Shown here one piece after another: positions 37,127 to 45,800 of a DNA stretch of 64,000 nucleotides. Position 1 is the first letter of the stretch; each line of letters opens with the position of its first letter. Made by a program: the position numbers and the translations under genes. The DNA comes from Deltaproteobacteria bacterium. GTDB taxonomy: Bacteria > Lernaellota > Lernaellaia > JACKCT01. The notes beneath the pieces were generated by a model, which saw only the letters and a list, made by a program, of their open reading frames with translations, searched no databases and was not told the origin of the DNA. The stretch lies in assembly GCA_020633895.1 (NCBI GenBank), contig JACKCT010000005.1, positions 186,001 through 250,000 of the forward strand, read 5' to 3'.

Positions 37127-38518
37127 ATGCGCTGGTTTCTTTTGCTCGTTCTGAGCGTTCTGCTTCTGTTTTCCCTACAATTCGCGTGCGGCGGCGGCGA
37201 TGACGACGACGATTCGTCGGACGACGACACCGTGGACGATGACACGGCCGATGACGACACATCGGACGACGACACCGGCGACGATGATGATGACGACACG
37301 GAAATCCCGCCGTGCATCAATTCGATCGAGGACAACGAGAGCGCCTGCCTGATCAAAGTCACCGACGTGGAGGACCGTTGGGATCGGCTGACCGCCTCGG
37401 ATACGTATGACGGCGCCATCGCCGTGCTCTGGGATCGGGACTACCCGGAGGAATGCTGTGAGAAGTCCGCCGGCAAGGACGCCGAGGACAATCGCGGCCT
37501 GTTCGCGCGATTCTACGACAGCGAATTGGAGCCGGCCTCCGACGCAATCCTGGTCCGCGGCGATAACGTGAGCGGTGACATCCTCATCTTCGGCAAAGGC
37601 GCTTTGGTCGCGGTTGCCGAAACGGTCGACGGCAAGGCCGGCGTGCGCGTCTACGCGGTCGACAGCGAAGGCGGCGTGGATAAGCGCTGGGAGATCGCGC
37701 CGACCATGGCCGATTACAAATTCAGCGGCCCTCAACTACAGCACGACGGCACGGGCTACGTGCTGCTCTGGACCGCCTACAACTCCAAAAACACGGATGA
37801 ATTCGAATATCGCGTGCAGCGCTTCGACTCCGACGGCAAGGAAAACGAAGACGTGACCATCCTCGATCTTGAGGGCGGATACCTGGCCTGGCAGATGAAC
37901 GAAAAGGGGCTGGTGGCCATTGCGGCCAAGCGCGACGATTTCGACGAAAAGCCCGACGCGCGCAACATCGGCGTGTTCCTGTCGATCTTCGATGCGTCCA
38001 CCAAGGACCTGGAAAAGACCGTCGGCCCCGTGCAGGTCAACGAACTGGTTCCCGGCGCTCAATGGCCGGCGACGGTGCGCTGGCTGGGCAAGGATCGGAT
38101 CCGCGTCTACTGGGCCTCGGGTGATCCCTATCATGACATGGATCTCTATCTACGCGAGTTCCAGGCCGACGGCGACCCGTCCACCGACGAGCAGTTGATC
38201 CTGGACGAAGACACCATTCGCTTCACCCCCAAGATCGCGCTGCAGGACGACGGCGAGGCCACGTACTACTGGGTGGACGCGCGCTTTGACGACAATTGTC
38301 CGATCGTCGAAGTGCGTCATGCGGATACGTTCGGCAAGGTGGACAGCGATGGAAACCTCTTCACGCTCTCCGAGAATCGTCTCTACTACTGGGATGTCCT
38401 GCCGATGCCGGACGACGAGGTCGTGCATGTCATGTCGGGATACGACGACGCGAACTACGACTACGACCTCTACATCCAACGCACCGACGAATACGGTAAA
38501 TATCTCTGCGAAGAATAG
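37127..38518 (+). CDS. Asp-rich lipoprotein, propeller-like, tandem paralogue 2 of 4
   Basis: 463 residues from the ATG at 37127, which has the strongest Shine-Dalgarno in the cluster (AGGAGGG). The lipobox LQFAC places the lipidated Cys at 21, followed by GGG and an Asp-rich tract with xDDDT pentapeptides (about 25-51). The core is beta-rich and aligns with its neighbours: DGAIAVLWDRDYPEEC with VVAFWKRDNYDC in paralogue 3, and the ending YIQRTDEYGKYLC with theirs. The last five codons including the stop are unit 1 of a 15-bp tandem array. Function is unknown. Confidence 0.8.
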   Translation: MRWFLLLVLSVLLLFSLQFACGGGDDDDDSSDDDTVDDDTADDDTSDDDTGDDDDDDTEIPPCINSIEDNESACLIKVTDVEDRWDRLTASDTYDGAIAVLWDRDYPEECCEKSAGKDAEDNRGLFARFYDSELEPASDAILVRGDNVSGDILIFGKGALVAVAETVDGKAGVRVYAVDSEGGVDKRWEIAPTMADYKFSGPQLQHDGTGYVLLWTAYNSKNTDEFEYRVQRFDSDGKENEDVTILDLEGGYLAWQMNEKGLVAIAAKRDDFDEKPDARNIGVFLSIFDASTKDLEKTVGPVQVNELVPGAQWPATVRWLGKDRIRVYWASGDPYHDMDLYLREFQADGDPSTDEQLILDEDTIRFTPKIALQDDGEATYYWVDARFDDNCPIVEVRHADTFGKVDSDGNLFTLSENRLYYWDVLPMPDDEVVHVMSGYDDANYDYDLYIQRTDEYGKYLCEE

Positions 38519-38578
38519 CGCTGCAAAGAATAACTCTGCAAAGAGAAACTCTGCAAAGAGAAACTCGGCAAAGAATAA
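38504..38578 (+). repeat. 15-bp tandem array overlapping a stop codon
   Basis: Five consecutive 15-bp units. Unit 1 (CTCTGCGAAGAATAG) encodes the last four residues and stop of the preceding gene. Units 2 and 5 carry TAA at the same place, while units 3 and 4 (CTCTGCAAAGAGAAA) have AAA instead. All units are in the same frame. Confidence 0.9.
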
Positions 38579-38594
38579 TCTCGCGAACGCATTC

Positions 38595-38621
38595 CCTGGG
38601 GGCTTCGGCGCCCCCGGGTTT
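38595..38621 (+). terminator. Terminator-like hairpin
   Basis: CCTGGGGGC, a 6-nt loop and GCCCCCGGG form a 9-bp stem (one G-T pair) followed by TTT. It lies just before the start of the next lipoprotein gene, so it may attenuate transcription within the cluster. Confidence 0.6.
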
Positions 38622-38638
38622 CATCCTATGAGGTCATC

Positions 38639-40069
38639 ATGTCTCGATGGTTATTGCTCTTTTTGATTTTCGCGGTCGCGGCGGCGTCGCTTTTTGTCGC
38701 CTGCAACGGCGACGATGACGACGACAACGACGCGGCGGATGACGACACGGCGGATGACGACACGGCCGATGACGACACGGCCGATGACGATCTGCCCGAT
38801 GTGGACCCGTATTGCAGCGGCGAGCCGGACGAAGCGCTCGACGGCCTGACGGCGCCGGTCGGCGGATTATGCGCCGATGAAGACGTGCCGGTGGTCGCGG
38901 CGTGCCCGGTGCGGGTGAATGAGTCTTCGGACAACGACGAGCAGCCGTATTTTCTGGGCGAGACGTGCCACGGCCGCGTGGTCGCCTTTTGGAAGCGGGA
39001 CAACTACGACTGCGGCGAGAAATCGGCCAAGGCGCTGACGAATCTGTCCTCGGCGATGCGTCGGTTCGATGCGTCGGAGGCCGCGCCCATCGACCATGAG
39101 CGCGAGTTGGACGAGCAGGCCGGCGATGTGGGCTTGGCGCTCGCCGATCGTTTCGTCAATGCGTTCGTTTATGTCGTCGAGGGCGGGGCGAAGGACCATA
39201 CCGGCGTCGCCGTGCAAGTGTTCCGCCACGACGGCAAGCGCGTCGGCGAATGGCGGCAGCTCGACGCGGACGACGAGTTTCGGCGTCCCGAGTCCCTGTC
39301 CCTCACGCCCATCGGCACGGAGTTTTTCTTTTCCTGGTACGCCGCGCCCTCCGGCGGGGGCGACGGGAAGATTTACGCGCGCCGGTTCGGGACGGACGGC
39401 GAGCCGGTCGGCGACCAGGTGGAACTGCCGTTCCTCGACGCGTCCGTCTATTGGGCGACGCGTGGCGACAAAATTCTGGCCGTGACCAACGCCACCGAAG
39501 GCGTTGAGACCAAGGCGTTGTCGAAGGGTATGTACGCGTATTTGCTCAATGGGGATCTGGAACTCGTCGCCGGGCCGACGCTGTTGGAAGACGGCGAGGA
39601 ATATTCCCATCGGCCGACGTTCGTCGAATGGACGGGGGACGATGAGTTTCGCGTTGTCGAGATCGTGAGCCGGGATGAGGGATATGACATCGCCGCGCGT
39701 CTCTATCACGCGGACGGCACGCCGAACGGCGACGAAGCGGTGCTGGTCGCGCAGCCCGACGCGATTTTCTTCCCCCGTGTCGTGTCCGATCCCGACGGCG
39801 GGTTGACGGTGGTGTGGGCGAACGGCGTGGAAGACGCGCGTTGCGTGCAGTTCCAGGCGCGGTCGTTCGCCGCCGATTTTACTCCCACAGGCGACGCGAA
39901 GACGTTGCTCTATTCGGACAGCTACAACCAAAGCCGATACAGCGCCGCCCGCTTGTCCAACGGTCGCCTGGCGCTGGCCTTCGGCGCGTTCGACGGCGCC
40001 GAACAATGCCCCCTGGACACGTACCTGCAACTTTTCGATGAGGCCAATGAAGCGGTTTGTCTCAAATAA
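38639..40069 (+). CDS. Asp-rich lipoprotein, propeller-like, tandem paralogue 3 of 4
   Basis: 476 residues. The lipobox LFVAC places the lipidated Cys at 22, followed by an Asp-rich tract with four 15-bp DNA units (38735-38794). The core aligns with paralogue 1: ACPVRVNES with ECPVRINE, and RLSNGRLALAFGAFDG...CPLDTYLQLFDEANEAVC with the corresponding C-terminus. YDCGEKSAKAL corresponds to the ECCEKSAGKD block of paralogue 2. It follows a terminator-like hairpin and is 13 nt upstream of paralogue 4, so those two share a transcript. Function is unknown. Confidence 0.8.
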   Translation: MSRWLLLFLIFAVAAASLFVACNGDDDDDNDAADDDTADDDTADDDTADDDLPDVDPYCSGEPDEALDGLTAPVGGLCADEDVPVVAACPVRVNESSDNDEQPYFLGETCHGRVVAFWKRDNYDCGEKSAKALTNLSSAMRRFDASEAAPIDHERELDEQAGDVGLALADRFVNAFVYVVEGGAKDHTGVAVQVFRHDGKRVGEWRQLDADDEFRRPESLSLTPIGTEFFFSWYAAPSGGGDGKIYARRFGTDGEPVGDQVELPFLDASVYWATRGDKILAVTNATEGVETKALSKGMYAYLLNGDLELVAGPTLLEDGEEYSHRPTFVEWTGDDEFRVVEIVSRDEGYDIAARLYHADGTPNGDEAVLVAQPDAIFFPRVVSDPDGGLTVVWANGVEDARCVQFQARSFAADFTPTGDAKTLLYSDSYNQSRYSAARLSNGRLALAFGAFDGAEQCPLDTYLQLFDEANEAVCLK

Positions 40070-40082
40070 GAAGGGTCGTCAA

Positions 40083-41522
40083 ATGAAATTCGTGGGGATC
40101 TTCTTGCTGGCGTCCGCCCTCGTCGTCGCGACATGGACCGCATGCACCGGCGACCACGACGACGACCATGACGCGACAGATGACGACGCATCCGATGACG
40201 ACCTCGAATGCCCGTTGCCCGAACTAGAAGGGCTGGAGGGGAAATTGTTTCCTATAGAGGGAGGGCTTTCTCCATCGGATATACAAGCCGCTGCGGTAGA
40301 TTGCGCCCCCTACGAATTTGATGCGCCGCTGGCGACGTGCCCGAGCTGGGTTTCGCCGGGCTCGACTTTGGACATTTCTCTTATTGCTGCGACGAATGAT
40401 CGTAAGGGCGGCGGTTTTGGAATGCTCTGGCACGAGTATTATTTTGACGAGGGCGAAAAGAGCAAACTCGATGAACCCGAGTTCGCATGGTATTTCCGGA
40501 TTTTTGATGAAAACGGAGAAGGGTCCACTCCCAGCGTGGACGTCACCGAGTCGCTGGGACTGGGTTATTATTCCTCGTCCGGTGCAGCTCACCTGGACGA
40601 CAAATTGCGATTGGTCACGGCCCGGTCCACGGACAACTATGCGCTAAACTATTTTGTCCTCGACCGTGAAAGCGGAGACCTCGTCAAAAGCCCCCAAGCA
40701 CTTCCCAACGCGATGTATGCCAGCCGCCCTTCAATTTTTCGCTGGAGAGACGGCTTTTTGCTGGCGTGGGACAATGTCATTGATGAGGAAGCCGAAATCT
40801 CGACAACTGAAGCGCGGTTCGCCATTGCGGACAGCAATGATGACGTGCAGTCTTCGGGGTGGTCCTTTCCTCAGTATCCGAATCCGGTCGACGTGCATGT
40901 TGCCGGCGACTTGATGGCTCTCGCGTTTCGTCCCGCGATTGATGAAGGCAAGGTCAGTCCCTTGGTCGCGCAGGAACTTGCACTGTATCTGGTAATCTTG
41001 GACGAAAATTTCGAAGCGGTTGCCGGACCGATCATGGTGAGCGAGCAATCGAGCGGCGACGTGAAAGAGGCCAAGGTCGTCGAGGCCGAGGATGGAGGGT
41101 GGTTCGTCGCATACATTTACCGTGCTCCGGAAAATCCTCTTGGAGGGTTGGTGTACATAAGCCGATTTAACCGAGAGCTCCACCAAATTCGCGGACCTGA
41201 ACTTGTCCACACCAACGACAATGGTCAACGCGGCGATTTGCAACTGATCCATCGGGATGACGGCGGAACTCAGGTGTTCTGGGCCGAAAGCCAGGACGAA
41301 GAAGGCGGATACTGCGATTCCATACGTAGTCGTATTTACAATGTTCCCGGCTGTCCGGACGGCCCGACGATTCGAGCCAATGAGGAAGGGACCGAAGGAT
41401 TCAGGATTCGCATACAATCTCTAGGATTGCCAGGAGGGCGATCGGCCCTACTCACGAAACCCGGTCCTCGCATCGGGATCCAGTACCTGGACAAATATGG
41501 GCGCCCTGAGTGCCCCGGGTAG
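40083..41522 (+). CDS. Lipoprotein, propeller-like, tandem paralogue 4 of 4
   Basis: 479 residues from the ATG at 40083 (GAAGGG upstream). The lipobox-like WTAC places the Cys at 21; a short HDDDHDATDDDASDDD tract follows. The core is recognisably related (CPSWVSPG, FGMLWHEYYFDEGEKSK, ending IGIQYLDKYGRPEC) but has diverged most, and its base composition is visibly less GC-rich in 40250-41450 than its neighbours. It converges on the TldD-type gene with only 9 bp between stops. Function is unknown. Confidence 0.78.
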   Translation: MKFVGIFLLASALVVATWTACTGDHDDDHDATDDDASDDDLECPLPELEGLEGKLFPIEGGLSPSDIQAAAVDCAPYEFDAPLATCPSWVSPGSTLDISLIAATNDRKGGGFGMLWHEYYFDEGEKSKLDEPEFAWYFRIFDENGEGSTPSVDVTESLGLGYYSSSGAAHLDDKLRLVTARSTDNYALNYFVLDRESGDLVKSPQALPNAMYASRPSIFRWRDGFLLAWDNVIDEEAEISTTEARFAIADSNDDVQSSGWSFPQYPNPVDVHVAGDLMALAFRPAIDEGKVSPLVAQELALYLVILDENFEAVAGPIMVSEQSSGDVKEAKVVEAEDGGWFVAYIYRAPENPLGGLVYISRFNRELHQIRGPELVHTNDNGQRGDLQLIHRDDGGTQVFWAESQDEEGGYCDSIRSRIYNVPGCPDGPTIRANEEGTEGFRIRIQSLGLPGGRSALLTKPGPRIGIQYLDKYGRPECPG

Positions 41523-41531
41523 CCCCTTCGG

Positions 41532-43247
41532 CTACTCGGAGCGAAACGGCGCGTCGAGAACCGGCGGGCGTTTGGGCGTGGTGGTCGTGCGTTGCAGTTC
41601 GACTTCGGAGACGAGAGCCGAGGGGGCGACGGCGCTGACCGGCACATAGCCGCTTTCCGCGCCGCAGAACCCGTTGAAGATCCCCGGCGTCTCGTCGGTG
41701 GCGATCAGCTTGCTGATGGACACCAGCGGCGTGCCCACCAACTCCGCTCCGCGCACCAGCGTTTCCTCGCCCGTGTCCGGATCGACCTTGTAGATCAGGC
41801 TCGGCTTGTTGGCGAAGGCCTGGAAGTTGTACGAATCGGTGGACGTCTCGCCGCCCATGGAGCGCTTGAGAATCAGGCCGAAGGGCTTGCCCTGGCGCTT
41901 GACCTCGTCGATGAGCATGGCCTTGAGCTTCTTGGCCGACACCTGCTTGTCCGACTCGACGATCGTATTGGCCATGCGCGCCATGGGGTCGTAAACGCCG
42001 TTGTTGCGGCCGTGGCCGTTGGAATGGTCGAAGCCGGGAATCGGCGCGCGGGACAGCAGATAGTTGCGCAGGACGCCGTGGTCGACCAGCGTCACCCGCT
42101 GGGCCGGGACGCCTTCACTGTCGTAGCGGTAGTAGCCGTTCAGATCCTGATCGCCCAGGTATTGCAGCGTCGGGTCGTCATAAACCGAGATGAACGTCGG
42201 CAGGATCTCCTTGCCCACCTTGCCCTTGAAGGTCTGCCCCTCCTGCGTGTCGCGCATGCGCTCGCCTTCCAGGCGATGGCCGATCGCCTCGTGGAAGAAC
42301 GTCCCCGTCGTTTGCGGATCGAGGATCGCCGGACCGGAATAGGGGTCGATCTTGTCCGCGGTGCGCAGGGCCTTGATCTCGCTCACCATCTTGGTCGTCT
42401 CGGCGCGCAGTTCGTCGAACGTCGGCATCGACTTGGTCGTTCCCGCGTAACGCACATAGCTGTGTTCCAGCTCCATGCCGTCCACGGCCAGGGCTCGGGC
42501 GTAGACATAGAAGGTGAGCAGTTGGTCGTCGTCGACGATGACGGTGCCTTCGGTGTTGATGAAGTAGCGCGTCTCGACCTCGTGGGAAACCCGCACGGTC
42601 GATTCGAGCAGTTCCGGTTCGTCCTTCAACTCGGCGGACAGGTCGCGGATGAAATCGGTCCACGCGGCCTTGTCGAATTTCATGGGCTTGGATTTATCGA
42701 AATAGCGCGCCGGCTCCTGGCGGGAAAAGTCGTCGAATTGCTCGTCCTCGGGCGCGTCCGCGGTGTAGATGTCCGAACTTTTTTTCGACAGGAACGACGA
42801 CAGCGCGTTTTTGTAGGCCTGGTCGGTGGCGAGCCACAACTGGCCGCGCAGGGCGGTGGCGTCGTCGTCCTTGGGGCCGTAGAACTGGCGCTCCACGTCG
42901 TGAAAATCCACGTCCGGGTTGTAGGAGAAGCGATAGCCGCCCTTGCCCGACGAGTCGAAGGTGTAGTCGCCGACGCGCACTTCCACGTACAGATCCCGGT
43001 GGTTGTTTTCGTAGTCGTCAAAAATTGCGCCGAAGCGGGCGGTCAGATTTTCCGATCGGGAGCTTTGCATCTGGTAGGCGACGAAATAGGGCGGGTCATA
43101 TGTCCCCAGATGCATGGTTCGCGAGCGTTCCATCTCCTGCTGCATCGCTTTGAGGAGGGCGGTGCGGTCCTCCTCCCGGGCGAGGACGACATTGGCGGAC
43201 AGGGCGATCGTCAAAACGGCGAGAAGGGCCGCGAGGGTGCGTTTCAT
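41532..43247 (-). CDS. Exported TldD/PmbA-type metalloprotease
   Basis: 571 residues from the ATG at 43247, which gives a clear Sec signal peptide (MKRTLAALLAVLTIALSANVVLA, cut near 23). The catalytic HExxxH motif is H319-E320...H324 (FFHEAIGHRLEGER), followed by ADAM-like TldD landmarks FDHSNGHGRNN and a C-terminal beta-rich region (YNFQAFANKPSLIYKV). TldD and TldE normally form a cytosolic heterodimer that cuts peptides, for example in microcin maturation; an exported single-gene version is a distinct subfamily and no TldE partner is in the window. A longer frame exists upstream but would bury the signal peptide. Confidence 0.85.
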   Translation of the reverse strand: MKRTLAALLAVLTIALSANVVLAREEDRTALLKAMQQEMERSRTMHLGTYDPPYFVAYQMQSSRSENLTARFGAIFDDYENNHRDLYVEVRVGDYTFDSSGKGGYRFSYNPDVDFHDVERQFYGPKDDDATALRGQLWLATDQAYKNALSSFLSKKSSDIYTADAPEDEQFDDFSRQEPARYFDKSKPMKFDKAAWTDFIRDLSAELKDEPELLESTVRVSHEVETRYFINTEGTVIVDDDQLLTFYVYARALAVDGMELEHSYVRYAGTTKSMPTFDELRAETTKMVSEIKALRTADKIDPYSGPAILDPQTTGTFFHEAIGHRLEGERMRDTQEGQTFKGKVGKEILPTFISVYDDPTLQYLGDQDLNGYYRYDSEGVPAQRVTLVDHGVLRNYLLSRAPIPGFDHSNGHGRNNGVYDPMARMANTIVESDKQVSAKKLKAMLIDEVKRQGKPFGLILKRSMGGETSTDSYNFQAFANKPSLIYKVDPDTGEETLVRGAELVGTPLVSISKLIATDETPGIFNGFCGAESGYVPVSAVAPSALVSEVELQRTTTTPKRPPVLDAPFRSE

Positions 43248-43449
43248 GTATCCATCCGAAAAACGGCGCCCGATTTTTTCGAGACGCCGGCGCGGGGTCA
43301 AATCGGTGGGGAGCATATCACGGCCCCCCGAACGGCAAAAGTCGGCCCGAGGTTCGGACGGTGTCGGGAGCCGGGATGGTTGACAGTGTCGCAAGCCCTA
43401 CCTCAAGATTCGCCCGGCCCCGATTCACCTCGGGGCTTTGGAGTGTTTG

Positions 43450-44928
43450 ATGGCCCGAAGGCTGACCCTCGGCGTCCTGCTGGGCGCCCTCATTATGGCG
43501 GGAGCGATCTTCGCCTGCACGCCGTTGTCCGAGGACGAGCCGGACCCGGTGACGCAGTCCGCCGCGGTCGTTCGTCCCCTGACAGACACCAACAAGGCGT
43601 TTTTGTTCGTCGCCAATCCGTTTTTCGACGTGCTTTATCGCGTCGATCTGGACTCCCACCATGTCCGGCAGCGTCCCATCGGCGAGGCGCCCCACGATTT
43701 GGCGGCCAGCGCGGACGGGCGATACGTGGCCGTGGCTTCGGGCGGGAGCCGGTCGGTGACGGTGGTGCGTTCGGAGGATTTGGTGGGCCGGACGGTCCGC
43801 GTCGGGTTCGCGCCTCGGGATTTGGCGTTTTCGCCGGACGGCGCGTCGTTGGCCGTGGCGAACTATGACCAGTCGTCGGTGACGATCATCGACACGGGCG
43901 ACTTCGGCCAGTGGGAGGTGCCGGTCGGCGTCGGGCCGATCAGTCTGGCGTTCGATCCCACCGGGGCGTTCCTCCTGGTGGCGAATTTCGAGTCGGACAG
44001 CGTGGAACTGATCGACATGGCCGAGCGCCGGCCGGTTGCCGAATGGCTCGACGCGCCCGTCGAGATGGTCGACGAGGGCGGCGTGGTGGACGTCGATGAC
44101 GACGACGACACGTCAGATGACGACACCGTCGATGATGATACGGCCGACGACGACACCGGCGACGATGACATGGCCGACGATGACACGGCGGATGATGACA
44201 CCGCCGATGACGACACCGCCGACGAACGTCCGGCAAAGCTCGACCTGGTCACGGGACTGGACGCGATCGACCGGCCGCAGGTCGTGACCTACGGGTTGCC
44301 GGACACACCGTCCGAGGGCGTGATTCTGATCGGCGTTCGGCAGGCGCCTGAATATGAATTGGACACGACGCGCGCCGATTCGGTCATTGCGTTGCGATTG
44401 CCGGACGGGATGGATCTGGCCGAATACGTCGCCGCGTTGCGCGAGGATGCCGCCGCCGCGCCGCCCCTGCGGGCGCAGATCGTCGAGGCGGGCGTCAATC
44501 CGCGAGCGCTGGTTTGGACGCCGACGGGCGATACCCTCTTCGGTCTGTTCTACGCCGCGGACGAATTCGGCACGACGACCAATGTTCTCTCCGAGTTGGA
44601 ATTCGGCCCCGGCGGCTTGTTGCGCGAGTCCAAGCGCATCGCCGTCGGACGCAATCCCGCCGCCATGGCCCTGTCGTCCGACGGCCTGATGGTGGCGGTC
44701 GCCAACAAGGACGACGCGACCGTCAGCCTGGTCGACGCGGAGGACGGATCGCTGCGTTCGGTGGGCACGGAGGAGCAGCCTTTCGCGCTCGCCTATCGCC
44801 CCGACACCGACGAGTTGTTCGTCGCCCACCGGATCCCGCTGATGCCCGTCACGCGCATCCTGACCGACGAGGCCGAAGCGAAGCTGATTATCGAGACGCT
44901 CAGCGTCGGCGAGTTCGTGGGGGATTGA
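43450..44928 (+). CDS. YVTN/beta-propeller lipoprotein with internal Asp-rich insert
   Basis: 492 residues. The lipobox AIFAC places the lipidated Cys at 23. Propeller repeats of the YVTN type are evident (RYVAVASGGSRSVTVV, SLAVANYDQSSVTIID, FLLVANFESDSVELID, then LMVAVANKDDATVSLVD near the end). Between the two groups of repeats lies an Asp-rich tract of about 45 residues (xxDDDT pentapeptides, about 217-260), unusual because in neighbouring lipoproteins the tract follows the lipobox. GGAG lies 7 nt before the ATG. Its TGA overlaps the ATG of the next gene by one base (TGATG), so it is coupled to the barrel protein. Confidence 0.83.
   Translation: MARRLTLGVLLGALIMAGAIFACTPLSEDEPDPVTQSAAVVRPLTDTNKAFLFVANPFFDVLYRVDLDSHHVRQRPIGEAPHDLAASADGRYVAVASGGSRSVTVVRSEDLVGRTVRVGFAPRDLAFSPDGASLAVANYDQSSVTIIDTGDFGQWEVPVGVGPISLAFDPTGAFLLVANFESDSVELIDMAERRPVAEWLDAPVEMVDEGGVVDVDDDDDTSDDDTVDDDTADDDTGDDDMADDDTADDDTADDDTADERPAKLDLVTGLDAIDRPQVVTYGLPDTPSEGVILIGVRQAPEYELDTTRADSVIALRLPDGMDLAEYVAALREDAAAAPPLRAQIVEAGVNPRALVWTPTGDTLFGLFYAADEFGTTTNVLSELEFGPGGLLRESKRIAVGRNPAAMALSSDGLMVAVANKDDATVSLVDAEDGSLRSVGTEEQPFALAYRPDTDELFVAHRIPLMPVTRILTDEAEAKLIIETLSVGEFVGD
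44116..44225 (+). repeat. Degenerate 15-bp tandem array (Asp-rich insert)
   Basis: About seven units of the form GCCGATGACGACACC with several substitutions, encoding (T/V/A/G/M)-(x)-D-D-D pentapeptides within the propeller lipoprotein. Confidence 0.75.
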
Positions 44929-45641
44929 TGAAACGCGTCGCGACCATTGCCGCCGTTCTGATCGCGCTGGCGTGCGCGGCGCCCGCGTCGGCCTACGACT
45001 GGGCGATTCAGGCGACTTTCTCCGGACGCACCGCCTCCATCCACGACGACGCCTATGACGACGTCTACGACGGCGCGTCTCTTTCCGGCTTCGACTTAGG
45101 GATCGACAGCGAGCTGCTATGGGGCTTCGGGCCGTATATGCGCCTGTTCAACGCGGACGTCGAGGAGACATACCGCGAAGAAATCGAGGCGCAACTCAGC
45201 CTGTCGGAAGCCGCGATCGGACTTCAGTGGCGATACTTTTTCGCGCCCTGGGTGGCGCCGGATTTGCGCGTTGGATTTTTGGGCTACGGCGCTCAACAGA
45301 CCTTCGACGACGGTTCGCGAAAGGTCGAGCGGGACACGAGCGGCAAGGGCTTCGAACTGGCCCATAGTTGGAATTTTTACCCGCTGGCCTTCGTCGAGTC
45401 GCCCTACGTTCGCGGCATCGGCCTGAACGTCGGCATCAGCTACACCGGGCGCAAGCACGGCGACGAATTCGGCCGCATGGACCAGCTTCCGTCGACCAAT
45501 TTCTCCCTCGGCCTGACCTATCGCTTCAGCTTCCGCGACTGGAAGGATCCCTGGCAGGAACGCAAGGAATACAACCAGGACCCGCCCGAGCCGATGCCGA
45601 CTTTCCCCGACGAAGACGGCAAGATCGGCGTCGACCAATAG
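44928..45641 (+). CDS. Predicted outer-membrane beta-barrel protein
   Basis: 237 residues. The signal peptide has an Ala-rich end and an AxA cleavage site near APASA-YDWAI. The mature part alternates polar and aromatic residues in barrel-like strands (AIGLQWRYFFAPW, DLRVGFLGYG, IGLNVGISYTGRKHG, NFSLGLTYRFSF). After the last strand there is a short Pro/Glu-rich tail. No family name can be given. It is coupled to the upstream propeller lipoprotein by a 1-nt overlap, which suggests a surface complex of lipoprotein and barrel. Confidence 0.72.
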   Translation: MKRVATIAAVLIALACAAPASAYDWAIQATFSGRTASIHDDAYDDVYDGASLSGFDLGIDSELLWGFGPYMRLFNADVEETYREEIEAQLSLSEAAIGLQWRYFFAPWVAPDLRVGFLGYGAQQTFDDGSRKVERDTSGKGFELAHSWNFYPLAFVESPYVRGIGLNVGISYTGRKHGDEFGRMDQLPSTNFSLGLTYRFSFRDWKDPWQERKEYNQDPPEPMPTFPDEDGKIGVDQ

Positions 45642-45800
45642 CGTGATTTCCTGTCGAAGACTTTAACCGAACGGAGCCCCTCCCTAATCCTCCTTCGCCA
45701 AGGCTACGGCCCGGCAAGCTGCGCGCGGCTCCGGCGGACGCAAAACCAAGCACTGCCCGGTCACATTGCGCCGAACCCCGCCTTTGGCTAAGTTCGCGGT

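Noticed and set aside
38504-38578. CRISPR array
   Set aside because: The units are 15 bp and directly adjacent, without spacers; the same goes for 61258-61373 (29 bp) and 1136-1240 (15 bp). No cas genes are present.
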